Below are positions 47,409 through 55,635 of a stretch of 64,000 nt of DNA, one piece after another. Made by a program: the position numbers and the translations under genes. Numbering within the stretch: position 1 is the stretch's first letter; the number at the start of each line of letters is the position of its first letter. Origin of the DNA: Streptomyces sp. GS7 (GTDB lineage Bacteria; Actinomycetota; Actinomycetes; Streptomycetales; Streptomycetaceae); the NCBI RefSeq assembly GCF_009834125.1, contig NZ_CP047146.1, forward strand, positions 620,001 to 684,000. Direction: 5' to 3'. The notes beneath the pieces were generated by a model, which did no database searches, was not told the origin of the DNA, and saw nothing but the letters and a program-made list of their open reading frames with translations.

Positions 47409-49625
47409 GTGGAGGAGTACGCGGGAAGAGTGCTCGCCGAGCGCTACCGCCTGCCGGTGCGCCCCTCCGGCGACGGCTTCGGCGGCGACGGCGGCGGTGA
47501 CGCCGCGGACGGCTTCGAGGCGGGCTTCGACGTCCGGTTCGCCGAGACCCGGGCGTTCGACACGTACAGCGGCCAGGAGGTGCTGGCCCGTCAGGTGCCG
47601 CTGCCGGAGGTGGTGGACGCCGAGGTCGTCGGGGCGGACACCGGGCGGCCGGGGTTCGCGGAGCCCGGGGCCGGGGCCGGGGCGTGGCACCGGAGAGCCG
47701 CGGGGGGTGCCGACCGCAGCCCCCGCGATCCCGTCGTACGGCGTGCGCTGGAGGCGGCGACGACGGCCGCCCGACTGCCCGACCACCCGCTGCTCGACCA
47801 GGTCTTCGACGTCTTCGCGCAGGACGGCAGCCTGTGGATCGTCGGCGAACTCCTCCCGGCCCGCCCGCTGTCCGCGCTGCTCGCCGAGCGGACGCTGTCC
47901 CCGCACCGCGCCGCGGAGATCGCCGCCGACGTGCTGACCGCGCTGCGCGCCCTGCACGCGCACGGCTGGATCCACCGCAACATCACCGCCCGTACGGTCC
48001 TGATCTGTGACGACGGCCGAGCCGTCCTGACCGGTCTGGCGGCCGGGGCGGCCCAGGAGGCGCTGTGCGGCTACGACCCGGCGCCGCGGGCGGGGGACGG
48101 GCCCGCGGCGTCCGCGGGCGGCGCGCCGCCGGACGGCATTTCGCTGGTCAAGCAGACGCGGGGCGCAGCCGATGACGCGCCCGCGCCGGAGGAGGGCCAC
48201 GCCGGGCTCACCGGTCTCGCCGCCGAGCGGGCCCGGCAGGCGCGGCTCCAGGTCGTCGGGGCGGTCACCGAGCGCTGGGCGCCGGAGCAGGCCGGGCCGG
48301 TGGGCGAGGGCGCGGCGCCGGAGGCGGGTCCGGCCGTGGATCTGTGGGCGGTCGGCGCGCTGCTGTTCCGCAGTGTGCAGGGGCGTCCGCCGTTCCCCGA
48401 GGAGAGCGCCGCCGAGCTGGTGCGGCTGGTGGCCGCGCAGCCGCCCGCCGGGGCGGCGGAGTGCGGGGCGCTGCGGCCGGTCGTCGAGGCGCTGCTGTGC
48501 CGGGACCCGGCCGCCCGCCCGGAGTTCGAGGCGGTGCGTGCCCGGCTGCGGGCGCTGATCCGTACGGCGCCGGAGCCGGATCTGGGCAGCCGGCTGGTGA
48601 CGCTGCCCGCGCTGGAGCAGGGCGCCGATCCGCGGCGGCTGCCGATCGTCCGGCGCCGCGGCGAACTGGTCCGCAAGGGGCGGCAGAAGAAGGTCCGGGC
48701 CCGCGGTGCGCAGCCGCGCCTGGCGCCCGCCGGGCGGCCCGCGCCGGGTGGCCGGGCCCAGCCGTCGCGTCCGCCGCGGATCCCCCGGCAGCCCAAGCCG
48801 CTGCGGCCCGCGAAGGCCGCCCGGTCCGCGGGCCGCCCGTCCGGGGATCCGTACGAGGCGCAGGAGCTGCTGGGCCAGGTCGGGCTCGGGCGGGCGCCGC
48901 AGCGGTCGCGGCCGGGGCGGGCTCCGCGGAGCCTGGGCCGGGTGCTGCTGACCGTGATCCTGCTCCTGATGGTGGGCGGGATCGCGTACGCCATGGTGTT
49001 CCTGCCGAAGTCCGGCGCGGCATCGGCGGGCGGCCCGTCCGGCGCGGACCTCAGCGGCTCCTCGGGCGCGGTGCCCGGCGGCAGCCCCACCCCTTCGGCC
49101 GGCCGGGACGGCGGCGGGACCGGCGGCGCCTCCCCGGGGACGGGCGAGCCGCAGACCACCGCGCCCGGGAATCTGGCGCCGGGCTACGAGCTGCGGACGG
49201 ACCCGATGGGGTTCCAGGTCGCGGTCCCCAAGGGCTGGCAGCGCCGTGCCGAGACCGATCAGGGCCAAGTGCGCTATACGGGCGGTGACTTCGAGCTGGT
49301 GGTGGTGCCCGGCCGCGACACCACGGCGCGGGCCGGCGCGGACCCGATGGCGTATCAGCAGGACAAGGAGGCCGAGCTGGCGCCCTACCGAGCGGCCGGC
49401 TGGTCCTCGTCGTCCGGGCTGCGGCGCATCGACATCGGGCAGACGGCGATGGCCGAGGGCACCTTCACCTGGCGGGACGGCAGCGGCCGCCAGGTCTACG
49501 TCCGCAACCTCGCGATGATCCACGACGGCCGCTACCACGTCGTCATGGTCATCGGTCCGGACACCGGCCGCGACGAGGTGGACAAGCTGTACGAGCAGGC
49601 GAGCAGCGCGTATCGCCCCAACTAG
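47409..49625 (+). CDS. Membrane-spanning pseudokinase
   Basis: A 738-residue protein with the same layout as the preceding kinase: a kinase-like domain (about 1-400), a basic Arg/Pro linker, one membrane helix (about 516-535, LLTVILLLMVGGIAYAMVFL) and an external domain of about 140 residues with a pattern similar to that of the kinase. The catalytic residues are replaced: HRD is HRN (H189-R190-N191), DFG is GLA (209-211) and the ATP-binding Lys position reads ARQ, so phosphotransfer is unlikely. The GTG at 47409 has GGGGAGG 5 bases upstream. It probably acts as an allosteric or scaffold partner of the neighbouring kinase. Confidence 0.85.
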   Translation: MEEYAGRVLAERYRLPVRPSGDGFGGDGGGDAADGFEAGFDVRFAETRAFDTYSGQEVLARQVPLPEVVDAEVVGADTGRPGFAEPGAGAGAWHRRAAGGADRSPRDPVVRRALEAATTAARLPDHPLLDQVFDVFAQDGSLWIVGELLPARPLSALLAERTLSPHRAAEIAADVLTALRALHAHGWIHRNITARTVLICDDGRAVLTGLAAGAAQEALCGYDPAPRAGDGPAASAGGAPPDGISLVKQTRGAADDAPAPEEGHAGLTGLAAERARQARLQVVGAVTERWAPEQAGPVGEGAAPEAGPAVDLWAVGALLFRSVQGRPPFPEESAAELVRLVAAQPPAGAAECGALRPVVEALLCRDPAARPEFEAVRARLRALIRTAPEPDLGSRLVTLPALEQGADPRRLPIVRRRGELVRKGRQKKVRARGAQPRLAPAGRPAPGGRAQPSRPPRIPRQPKPLRPAKAARSAGRPSGDPYEAQELLGQVGLGRAPQRSRPGRAPRSLGRVLLTVILLLMVGGIAYAMVFLPKSGAASAGGPSGADLSGSSGAVPGGSPTPSAGRDGGGTGGASPGTGEPQTTAPGNLAPGYELRTDPMGFQVAVPKGWQRRAETDQGQVRYTGGDFELVVVPGRDTTARAGADPMAYQQDKEAELAPYRAAGWSSSSGLRRIDIGQTAMAEGTFTWRDGSGRQVYVRNLAMIHDGRYHVVMVIGPDTGRDEVDKLYEQASSAYRPN

Positions 49626-49679
49626 CCGGAGCGGAAGGCAGGTTGGTTCTCGCCGACCGTCACCTGCCATCACCGGCCA

Positions 49680-49868
49680 TCACCCGTCGTCACCGCGTGA
49701 TCGGCTCCCGGCGTGGCCCGCCGCGCCCCCGAAGCGCTCCCGCGGTTCCCGCTTGAGCACCTTGTGCGGCGTCGCCCCGCGCGGCAGGGCGGCCGGCACC
49801 TCCAGCCGCTCGGGCAGCTTGTACGGCGCCAGGCCACTTCGGCTCCGACCGAAGGCGTGTCCCCGCAA
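49680..49868 (-). pseudogene. 3' fragment of an acyl-CoA ligase gene
   Basis: Read on the minus strand, about 35 residues (GLAPYKLPERLEVPAALPRG, then KVLKRE and RERF) match the C-terminal A8-A10 end of AMP-forming acyl-CoA synthetases. The catalytic-lysine region that should read TGKVLKREL is TPHKVLKREP, and everything upstream of GLAPYK is missing. It is a remnant; no intact gene remains. Confidence 0.6.
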
Positions 49869-49873
49869 GCGTC

Positions 49874-49890
49874 TCTGACGTACCGTCAGA
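49874..49890. promoter_or_regulatory. Operator copy 1
   Basis: TCTGACGTACCGTCAGA, a perfect 7-3-7 dyad of the TetR-operator type. It is one of four copies of the same dyad found in front of genes of this region. Confidence 0.8.
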
Positions 49891-49917
49891 TTGTTTCCGA
49901 GGTTAGGGGCCGGCGCC

Positions 49918-49947
49918 TTGCCGGTCCAGAGGGGCCGGGGCTAGCCT
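49918..49947 (+). promoter_or_regulatory. Candidate promoter of the acyl-CoA dehydrogenase operon
   Basis: TTGCCG and TAGCCT with an 18-base spacer. Operator copy 2 starts 3 bases after the -10 and would cover the transcription start. Confidence 0.5.
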
Positions 49948-49950
49948 CGT

Positions 49951-49967
49951 TCTGACGGTTCATCAGA
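49951..49967. promoter_or_regulatory. Operator copy 2
   Basis: TCTGACGGTTCATCAGA, the same dyad with one change in the right arm, 77 bases downstream of copy 1 and overlapping the probable start of the operon transcript. Confidence 0.75.
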
Positions 49968-50027
49968 TTCGGCATTCGGGCCCGCTCCGGGACGACCGGA
50001 CGCGGGGCGAGGGAAACAGGGGAGCCG

Positions 50028-50123
50028 ATGCAGCCACCGCGCACCGCCAGTCCCGACGACCGGGGGCGCGGGACCGCGCGCCGCCGCGCGCCCCGGCGCC
50101 CGGACGACCGCCGGATTTGCTGA
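50028..50123 (+). CDS. 31-residue leader ORF coupled to the acyl-CoA dehydrogenase
   Basis: An ATG at 50028 with AGGGGAG a few bases upstream opens a 31-codon frame MQPPRTASPDDRGRGTARRR ending RRIC. Its TGA (50121-50123) overlaps the ATG of the next gene (TGATG). That gene has no ribosome binding site of its own, so translational coupling is likely. The peptide is Arg-rich with a single C-terminal Cys and no recognised family. Confidence 0.55.
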   Translation: MQPPRTASPDDRGRGTARRRAPRRPDDRRIC

Positions 50124-51277
50124 TGGACCTCACGTACACCGAGGAGGAGGAAGCCTTCCGGGCGCGGCTGCGGGAGTGGCTCGCCGAGGTGCTGCCGAAG
50201 CTGCCGCCGAAGCCGGCCGCGGCCGACTGGCCCGGACGGCGGGCGTATGACGCGGCCTGGCAGCGGACGCTGTACGACGCCGGGTACGCGGGACTGCACT
50301 GGCCCGTCGACGCCGGGGGCCAAGGGGCCACGCCCACCCAGCACTTGATCTACCTGGAGGAGACGGAGAAGGCCGGCGCCCCGTATGTCGGCGCGAACTT
50401 CGTCGGCCTGCTGCACGCCGGCCCCACCATCGCCGCGGAGGGCACCGCCGCGCAGCGCGCCCGCTGGCTGCCGCCGATCCTGCGCGGCGACGAGATCTGG
50501 TGCCAGGGCTTCAGCGAACCGGACGCCGGCTCCGACCTCGCCGCGCTCCGCACCAGGGCCGTACGGGACGGCGACGACTACGTGGTGTCCGGCAGCAAGA
50601 TCTGGACCTCGCACGCCGAGGCCGCCGACTGGTGCGAACTGCTCGTCCGCACCGACCCCGAGGCCCCCCGGCACCGCGGCATCAGCTGGCTGGCGATGCG
50701 GATGGACGCCCCCGGGGTGACCGTGCGGCCGCTGCGCACGCTCGCCGGGTCGGCCGAGTTCGCCGAGGTGTTCCTCGACGAGGTGCGGGTGCCGGCCGCG
50801 CACCGCGTCGGCGCGGAGCACGACGGCTGGCGGGTGACGATGGTGACGCTGTCCTTCGAGCGCGGCACCGCGTTCGTCGGCGAGGTGGTGGCCTGCCGCC
50901 GGGTGCTCGGCGCGCTCGCCCGCACGGCCCGCGCGAACGGCCGCTGGGACGATGCGGTGCTCCGCCGCCGACTGGGCAGGCTGCACGCGGAGTTCGCCGC
51001 GCTGTGGCGGCTGACCCAGTGGAACGTCAGCGAGGCGCAGAGCACCGGCGGTGTCCCCGGCAGCGGCGGCTCGGTCTTCAAGCTGCGCTATTCGCACGCC
51101 CGCCAGGAGCTGTACGACGCGGCGGCGGAGGTGCTGGGCGCGGCGTCGCTGGACGCCGACCGGGAATGGGTCGCCGACCGCCTCTCCGCCCTCTCCTACA
51201 CCATCGCCGCGGGCACCTCCCAGATCCAGCGGAACATCGTCGCCGAGCGGATCCTCGGCCTGCCGAAGGGGCGGTGA
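50123..51277 (+). CDS. Acyl-CoA dehydrogenase, larger partner
   Basis: A 384-residue FadE-type flavoenzyme. The N-terminal domain begins MDLTYTEEEEAFRARLREWL, the FAD-binding middle has WCQGFSEPDAGSDLAAL and VVSGSKIWTSHAEAADW, and the C-terminal helical domain ends AAGTSQIQRNIVAERILGLP, typical of the large chain of two-component acyl-CoA dehydrogenases. Its ATG overlaps the stop of the leader ORF. The GTGA overlap with the next gene couples the two chains. Heteromeric pairs of this type in actinobacteria act on sterol side chains and other bulky acyl-CoAs; the substrate here is unknown. Confidence 0.88.
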   Translation: MDLTYTEEEEAFRARLREWLAEVLPKLPPKPAAADWPGRRAYDAAWQRTLYDAGYAGLHWPVDAGGQGATPTQHLIYLEETEKAGAPYVGANFVGLLHAGPTIAAEGTAAQRARWLPPILRGDEIWCQGFSEPDAGSDLAALRTRAVRDGDDYVVSGSKIWTSHAEAADWCELLVRTDPEAPRHRGISWLAMRMDAPGVTVRPLRTLAGSAEFAEVFLDEVRVPAAHRVGAEHDGWRVTMVTLSFERGTAFVGEVVACRRVLGALARTARANGRWDDAVLRRRLGRLHAEFAALWRLTQWNVSEAQSTGGVPGSGGSVFKLRYSHARQELYDAAAEVLGAASLDADREWVADRLSALSYTIAAGTSQIQRNIVAERILGLPKGR

Positions 51278-52272
51278 CCGGGCCGGTGCACTTCCAACTC
51301 ACCGCCGATCAGAGGGCGTTGCGGGACGGCACCCGTGCGCTGCTGGCCGGGCGGTACGGCCGGGACCGGCTGCGGGCGGCCGTCGACGACCCGGCGCCCG
51401 ACCGCGCGCTGTGGCGCGAGCTGGGCGACGCCGGGTTCTTCGCACTGCGGCTCCCGGAGGCGGCGGGCGGCGTCGGCCTCGGGCTGCCGGAGGCGGTCCT
51501 GGTCTTCGAGGAGGCCGGCCGGGCGCTGCTGCCGGGGCCGCTGGTGGCCGGGCAGCTGCTGGCCGGGGTGGTGGACGGCGTGGCGACCGGGGAGCGGCTC
51601 GCGGGGCTGTGCGACGCCGCGGCCGATCCGGTCCTGTGGGAACACCCGGCCGGCTGCGACGAGGTGGTGTTCCTCGGGGAGGACGCACAGGGCCCGGGGG
51701 AGGGCACACGGGGCGCACGGGGGCGCACCGGCGAGGCGTACCGGAGCGCGGCCGGGGACATCACCTGCGCCCCCTTCGCCTCCGTGGACCCGCTGACGCC
51801 GCTCGCCCGCGTCACCGGACGGCCGCGCGGCGCCCCGCTCGCCCTGGACGTGCCGCGCCTGCGCCGCGAGGCGGCCCTGCTGACCGCCGCCCAGCAGCTG
51901 GGCAGCGCCGCCCGCACCGTCGAGACCGCGGTCGCCCACGCCCGGCGGCGCGAGCAGTTCGGCGCGCCCATCGGCTCCTTCCAGGCGGTCAAGCACCTGT
52001 GCGCGCGGATGCTGGTACGTGCCGAGCTGGCCCGGAGCGCGGTGTACGCGGCGGCGGTGACGGGGGACGCGCTCGATGTCGCGGGCGCCAAGCTGCTCGC
52101 CGACGAGGCCGCGGTGCGCAACGCCCGGGACTGCCTCCAGGTCCACGGCGGGATGGGCTTCACCTGGGAGGCCGATGTGCATCTGCATCTCAAGCGGGCG
52201 TGGCTGCGCGCCGAGTGCTGGGGCGGCGCGCGGGAGGCGGAGGAACTGCTGGCCGACGCCCTGCCGGGGTGA
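51274..52272 (+). CDS. Acyl-CoA dehydrogenase, smaller partner
   Basis: A 332-residue, shorter acyl-CoA dehydrogenase starting VTGPVHFQLTADQRALRDGT. The start GTG lies in the stop of the previous gene (GTGA). The middle domain is shortened and lacks the WCQGFSEPDAGSDLA segment; it keeps ARRREQFGAPIGSFQAVKHL and the C-terminal VHGGMGFTWEADVHLHLKRA with a FAD-binding character. Reduced partners of this kind form heterotetramers with the larger chain. The pair of genes is under operator copies 1 and 2. Confidence 0.85.
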   Translation: MTGPVHFQLTADQRALRDGTRALLAGRYGRDRLRAAVDDPAPDRALWRELGDAGFFALRLPEAAGGVGLGLPEAVLVFEEAGRALLPGPLVAGQLLAGVVDGVATGERLAGLCDAAADPVLWEHPAGCDEVVFLGEDAQGPGEGTRGARGRTGEAYRSAAGDITCAPFASVDPLTPLARVTGRPRGAPLALDVPRLRREAALLTAAQQLGSAARTVETAVAHARRREQFGAPIGSFQAVKHLCARMLVRAELARSAVYAAAVTGDALDVAGAKLLADEAAVRNARDCLQVHGGMGFTWEADVHLHLKRAWLRAECWGGAREAEELLADALPG

Positions 52273-52552
52273 CGGGCGATGTCAGACTCTGGCAACCCGT
52301 GTGCGAAATGTCGGACTCAGCACGCATAACCGGTCACGGAGGGTCGATATCGGGTTGTGTCCCAGGCGTGACTCGTCACACGCGGGAGTCGGGGCCCGGC
52401 TCGGGTACTCTCCGTTGGGTGCGAGTGGTCCTGTGGCGCAAGGGTCGCGGTGCCGCCGGAAGGGCGGCTCCGGGCTACGGACTGCGTGCCGCTCGCCTCG
52501 GGCAAGCCCCCGATGGCCCCCCATGTTCGACTCCCCGCAATGTGCGTCGCAC

Positions 52553-52571
52553 AGTATGCCGCACGCATACT
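52553..52571. repeat. Dyad AGTATGC-N5-GCATACT
   Basis: Perfect 7-5-7 inverted repeat, 136 bases before the ATPase start. It is a good operator candidate. Confidence 0.6.
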
Positions 52572-52639
52572 CCCTTGCGCTGGAATATGCCCGAAGCGGT
52601 TGTTGCGGTGACTGAACGTCAACCATGCTGTGCTTCGCC

Positions 52640-52660
52640 GGAGTCACGCATCGTGACTCC
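52640..52660. repeat. Dyad GGAGTCACG-N3-CGTGACTCC
   Basis: Perfect 9-3-9 inverted repeat, 46 bases before the GTG of the ATPase gene; strong for an operator, too short in spacer for a terminator hairpin. Confidence 0.7.
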
Positions 52661-52706
52661 GTGGAGGCGCGAGGCGATGTTTCCGCCGGTTCGGATGGTG
52701 TGAGCG

Positions 52707-53180
52707 GTGCAGGTGCTTCAAGTGCAGTTGGACGTGCGGCCCGATCCCGCTGAGGTGGGGCGGGCCCGGCGGTGGGCCCGGTCGAGGCTCGCGGGATCGG
52801 GCATAGGGGCGGATGAACCGCTCGCCGAGACGCTGATCCTGCTGATCTCCGAGCTGGTCACCAACGCCGTGGTGCATACCGGCACGGCGGCCCGGCTGCG
52901 GATGTGCTTCTCCGGCTCGGGTGCCGTGGTCGGCACCGTACGGGTCGAAGTGGTGGACGACAGCGCCCGCCCGCCGCGTCAGCGGCACGCGGACGGCGAG
53001 GACACCAACGGCCGCGGCCTGGAGCTGGTCGACGGTCTGGCGGACCGCTGGGGCTGGCAGCGCGAGGGCGCCGGCAAGCGGATCTGGTGCGAGGTGGACC
53101 GCGGGCAGCCGCTGCTGATGGCGGCGGGGGCGGACCTGGGAGCGTACGACGCTCATTGCGCCGCGCCGCACCGCGCATGA
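52707..53180 (+). CDS. Anti-sigma-type ATP-binding protein (HATPase_c fold)
   Basis: A 157-residue GHKL ATPase of the RsbW/SpoIIAB kind common in Streptomyces. The N box is LISELVTNAVVHTGTAARL (about residues 46-64), followed by the G1 box EVVDDSARPP and the G2 box GRGLELVDGLADRW. The GTG at 52707 opens MQVLQVQLDVRPDPAEVGRA. Such proteins control sigma factors or other switch proteins by phosphorylation or partner switching; no partner is adjacent. The two upstream dyads probably control it. Confidence 0.85.
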   Translation: MQVLQVQLDVRPDPAEVGRARRWARSRLAGSGIGADEPLAETLILLISELVTNAVVHTGTAARLRMCFSGSGAVVGTVRVEVVDDSARPPRQRHADGEDTNGRGLELVDGLADRWGWQREGAGKRIWCEVDRGQPLLMAAGADLGAYDAHCAAPHRA

Positions 53181-53557
53181 CGCGAGAGTCACGCACCCCG
53201 CACCGCGGTGACGGCCGCAGTGACGTTCCGCGCACCGCAAGGAACCGCAGGGCGTTGCGGCAAAGCGCAACGAATCGGGCATATCGCCCACAACTGCGGA
53301 ATCTGTGGCCGAATTAGTCCAGACCAGGTGTTGACGTGGCGTGCGCTGGTGATCACCCTTGGGGGAGCGATTCGCCGCGAGGGGACGTCGAGGCCGCGGG
53401 AGGGGAGTCGGGGTGCCGCCATGGCGGTATGCCGGTCCGGGGCCTTGGCGAGTGCGGGTCGTGGCGTGGTTGGGGGCCCCAGCGGTAGCCGGGGAAGGGT
53501 GGCGGTCCGCGGTGCCGTGCTCGGGGCGCGCATGAGCGCACCGCCACCCGGCCGGGC
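53181..53557. other. Convergent intergenic region
   Basis: 377 bases between the convergent stops of the ATPase and cyclase genes. I see no gene in it. It contains a DasR-like dyad (53312-53327) and a few short direct repeats of GCGAGGGG type. Confidence 0.5.
53312..53327. promoter_or_regulatory. DasR-like (dre) sequence
   Basis: AATTAGTCCAGACCAG matches the dre consensus ACTGGTCTAGACCAGT at 12 of 16. There is no downstream gene in the normal promoter orientation within about 1 kb, so it may be accidental or a remnant. Confidence 0.25.
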
Positions 53558-54484
53558 TCACAGCACCGCGACCGGCGCGACCGGGGCGCCGCAGCCGCCG
53601 ACGAACGGTTCGGCCGTCGCCGACAGCAGGAAGGTGTAGCGGCCCTCCGCCGCGCAGGCCGCCGACAGTTCCTCCAGATTCCAGTTCTGGCCCTGGAGCA
53701 TGCCCATCTCGACGAGGTGGAGGGCGTGCACCGGCATCCACAGATTCTCGATCTCCGGCGGGAAGATCTCGAAGGTGAGGGTGTCGTTGGCGACCGCCGC
53801 GACATCGCGGGCGTGGAACCACTCCGGGGTGCGGAGCGAGAGGCCCGGGGACGGGAACGCGTACGCCTCCCGGTCGCCGGCGAGGTAGTGCCGGAGCTGC
53901 CCGGTCCGGATCAGCACGATGTCGCCGGGCCGGACCGCGGTCCCGGCCAACTCCTCGGCGGCCGCCAGGTCCTCCGGAGTGACGGCGTGATCGCCCGCCA
54001 GCCGGTCGCGGCCGTGCGTGCGGGCCACGTCCAGCAGTACGCCCCGCGAGACGATCGGGGCGGCCTTCTCGATGCCGAGGGCGGTGGCGCCGCGGTGCGC
54101 CGTGACGGAGCCGGCGGGGCGGTTGTTGTAGAGCCGCCCGGAGTGCGAGACATGGCCGAGGCCGTCCCAGTGGGTGGCGGCCTGGAGGCCCATGGTGACC
54201 GTGTCGTCGGAGGTGGCGACCGTGCCGGGGCCGAAGAGCTCCTGGTTGACGGCGACCATGGTGTGCAGCGGGTTGACCCGGCCGGGGATCGCGCCGGTCT
54301 GCACACCGTCCTGCCGGAGTGGCAGGGCGAGGGGGACGCGCAGCCCGCTGCGTACGGTCGCGGCGGCGGCGCGCACCACGTCCGGGGTGATCAGGTTCAG
54401 TGTGCCGGTCTCGTCGCCGGCGCCCCAACGGCCCCAGTTGTTCACGCGGTTGGCGATGTCGTGGAACTCCTGCGGCAGCGGCAC
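53558..54484 (-). CDS. Cyclase family (kynurenine formamidase-like) hydrolase
   Basis: A 308-residue protein of the PF04199 cyclase family. The central motif ATHWDGLGHVSHSGRLY corresponds to the HxGTHxDxPxH metal-binding signature. The C-terminal half holds LLIRTG-like VLIRTGQLRHYLAG and a conserved EIFPPEIENLWMPVHALHL. Related enzymes hydrolyse arylformamides or lactones; the substrate is unknown. The ATG at 54484 (MPLPQEFHDIANRVNNWGRWG) follows the operator at 54577 by 93 bases. It is divergent from the SDR, and both could be controlled by operator copy 3. Confidence 0.85.
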   Translation of the reverse strand: MPLPQEFHDIANRVNNWGRWGAGDETGTLNLITPDVVRAAAATVRSGLRVPLALPLRQDGVQTGAIPGRVNPLHTMVAVNQELFGPGTVATSDDTVTMGLQAATHWDGLGHVSHSGRLYNNRPAGSVTAHRGATALGIEKAAPIVSRGVLLDVARTHGRDRLAGDHAVTPEDLAAAEELAGTAVRPGDIVLIRTGQLRHYLAGDREAYAFPSPGLSLRTPEWFHARDVAAVANDTLTFEIFPPEIENLWMPVHALHLVEMGMLQGQNWNLEELSAACAAEGRYTFLLSATAEPFVGGCGAPVAPVAVL

Positions 54485-54576
54485 GGTGCCTCCTCGGGCG
54501 GTGCGGGTGGCGGTGGCGGGTAGTGGGTGGCGGCTTCGGTTCGGGGGCTTGTGTTCGTACCGCGTCTGCTCAAAAA

Positions 54577-54593
54577 TCTAACGGTCCGTCAGA
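54577..54593. promoter_or_regulatory. Operator copy 3
   Basis: TCTAACGGTCCGTCAGA, one change in the left arm from the perfect dyad, located 21 bases before the SDR ATG and 93 bases before the cyclase start, between the two divergent genes. Confidence 0.75.
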
Positions 54594-54614
54594 AACCGTG
54601 GGAAGGGGCGCGGC

Positions 54615-55529
54615 ATGGGGAACTTCTTGGCCGGCAGGGTGGTCGCCGTCACGGGGGCGGGCCGCGGCATCGGGCGGGCCGTCGCCCTGGCCGCCGCCGC
54701 CGAGGGCGCGAAGGTGATCGTCAACGACTACGGCGTCTCGATCGAGGGCGGCGAACCGAGCAGCGAGGTCGCGGCGGCGGTGGTCAAGGAGATCGAGGCG
54801 GCGGGCGGCAGCGCCACGGCCGTCGCCGACGACGTCTCCACCATGGCCGGCGGGCAGCGGATCGTGGACACCGCGCTGGCCGAGTACGGCCGGATCGACG
54901 GTGTGGTGTGCGTGGCCGGGATCCTGCGCGAGCGGATGCTCTTCAACATGTCCGAGGAAGAGTGGGACCCGGTCGTCGCCACGCATCTGAAGGGCACGTT
55001 CACGGTGTTCCGGGCCGCCGCGGCGGTGATGCGCAGGCAGAGGTCCGGCACGCTGATCGGCTTCACCAGCGGCAACCACCAGGGCAGCGTCGCGCAGGCC
55101 AACTACGCCTCGGCGAAGGGCGGGATCATCTCGCTGGTGCGCAGCGCGGCGCTTGGGCTGCACAAGTACGGGGTGACGGCGAACGCGGTGGCGCCGGTCG
55201 CGCGGACGCGGATGTCGGCCAACGTGCCGATGGAGCTGACGGAGATCGGCGAGCCGGAGGACGTCGCGGCGTTCGTCGTCTACCTGCTGAGCGAGCGGGC
55301 GCGGGCGGACGGGGTCACCGGCCAGGTGTACACCGTGGCCGGGCCGAAGATCGCGGTGTGGGCGCAGCCGGCGGAACTGCGTTCCGTGTACGCCGACGGG
55401 GGCGGGTGGACGCCGGAGCGCGTCGCCGAGGTGGTGCCGAGGTCTGTCGGTGTCGATCCGATGCCGATGCTGGCGCGGTTGGAGGAGATGGCGCGGGCCG
55501 CGGCGGCCGGTGAACGGCCCAACCGGTAG
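54615..55529 (+). CDS. Short-chain dehydrogenase, hydroxyacyl-CoA/steroid type
   Basis: A 304-residue SDR with GAGRGIGRAVALAAAAEGAKV at the N-terminus, NDYGVSIEGG after the first helix, the catalytic Ser in LIGFTSGNHQG and YxxxK in NYASAKGGIISL. Its length and loop pattern resemble the N-terminal domain of multifunctional enzyme 2 type (R)-3-hydroxyacyl-CoA dehydrogenases and 17-beta-hydroxysteroid SDRs. GGAAGGGG lies just before the ATG. It follows operator copy 3. The exact substrate is unknown, but an acyl-CoA or sterol is likely from the surroundings. Confidence 0.88.
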   Translation: MGNFLAGRVVAVTGAGRGIGRAVALAAAAEGAKVIVNDYGVSIEGGEPSSEVAAAVVKEIEAAGGSATAVADDVSTMAGGQRIVDTALAEYGRIDGVVCVAGILRERMLFNMSEEEWDPVVATHLKGTFTVFRAAAAVMRRQRSGTLIGFTSGNHQGSVAQANYASAKGGIISLVRSAALGLHKYGVTANAVAPVARTRMSANVPMELTEIGEPEDVAAFVVYLLSERARADGVTGQVYTVAGPKIAVWAQPAELRSVYADGGGWTPERVAEVVPRSVGVDPMPMLARLEEMARAAAAGERPNR

Positions 55530-55635
55530 CTCGGCCGTTCCGCTGCGCTTGGCGGTCTTCCCACGTTGTCGGCTCTCCCGCCGTGGTGGTTTTTATCCGC
55601 TGCGCGGGGCTGTCGGGGTGCGGTGACGGTCCTCC

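Larger units (their letters stand above)
49626..50027. promoter_or_regulatory. Control region before the acyl-CoA dehydrogenase pair
   Basis: 402 bases with a degenerate 10-bp repeat near 49665-49700 (CATCACCGGC-like), a decayed ligase fragment (49680-49868), two operator copies and a candidate promoter. No intact gene. Confidence 0.6.
52273..52706 (+). other. Intergenic region with dyads before the ATPase gene
   Basis: 434 bases without a convincing gene. Two perfect dyads lie at 52553-52571 and 52640-52660. A minus-strand frame of 121 codons crosses it but lacks coding character. The base composition is lower in GC than the genes around it. Confidence 0.55.

Noticed and set aside
52280..52292. 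TGTCAGA near the end of the acyl-CoA dehydrogenase pair
   Set aside because: Only one half-site of the operator; the other arm is missing.
52282..52647. A 121-codon minus-strand frame in the gap before the ATPase gene
   Set aside because: Weak codon bias, no ribosome binding site seen, and it overlaps both dyads. I treated the stretch as non-coding.
53208..53639. A 143-codon plus-strand frame ending inside the cyclase gene
   Set aside because: It overlaps the 3' end of a well-supported gene and has no coding signature.
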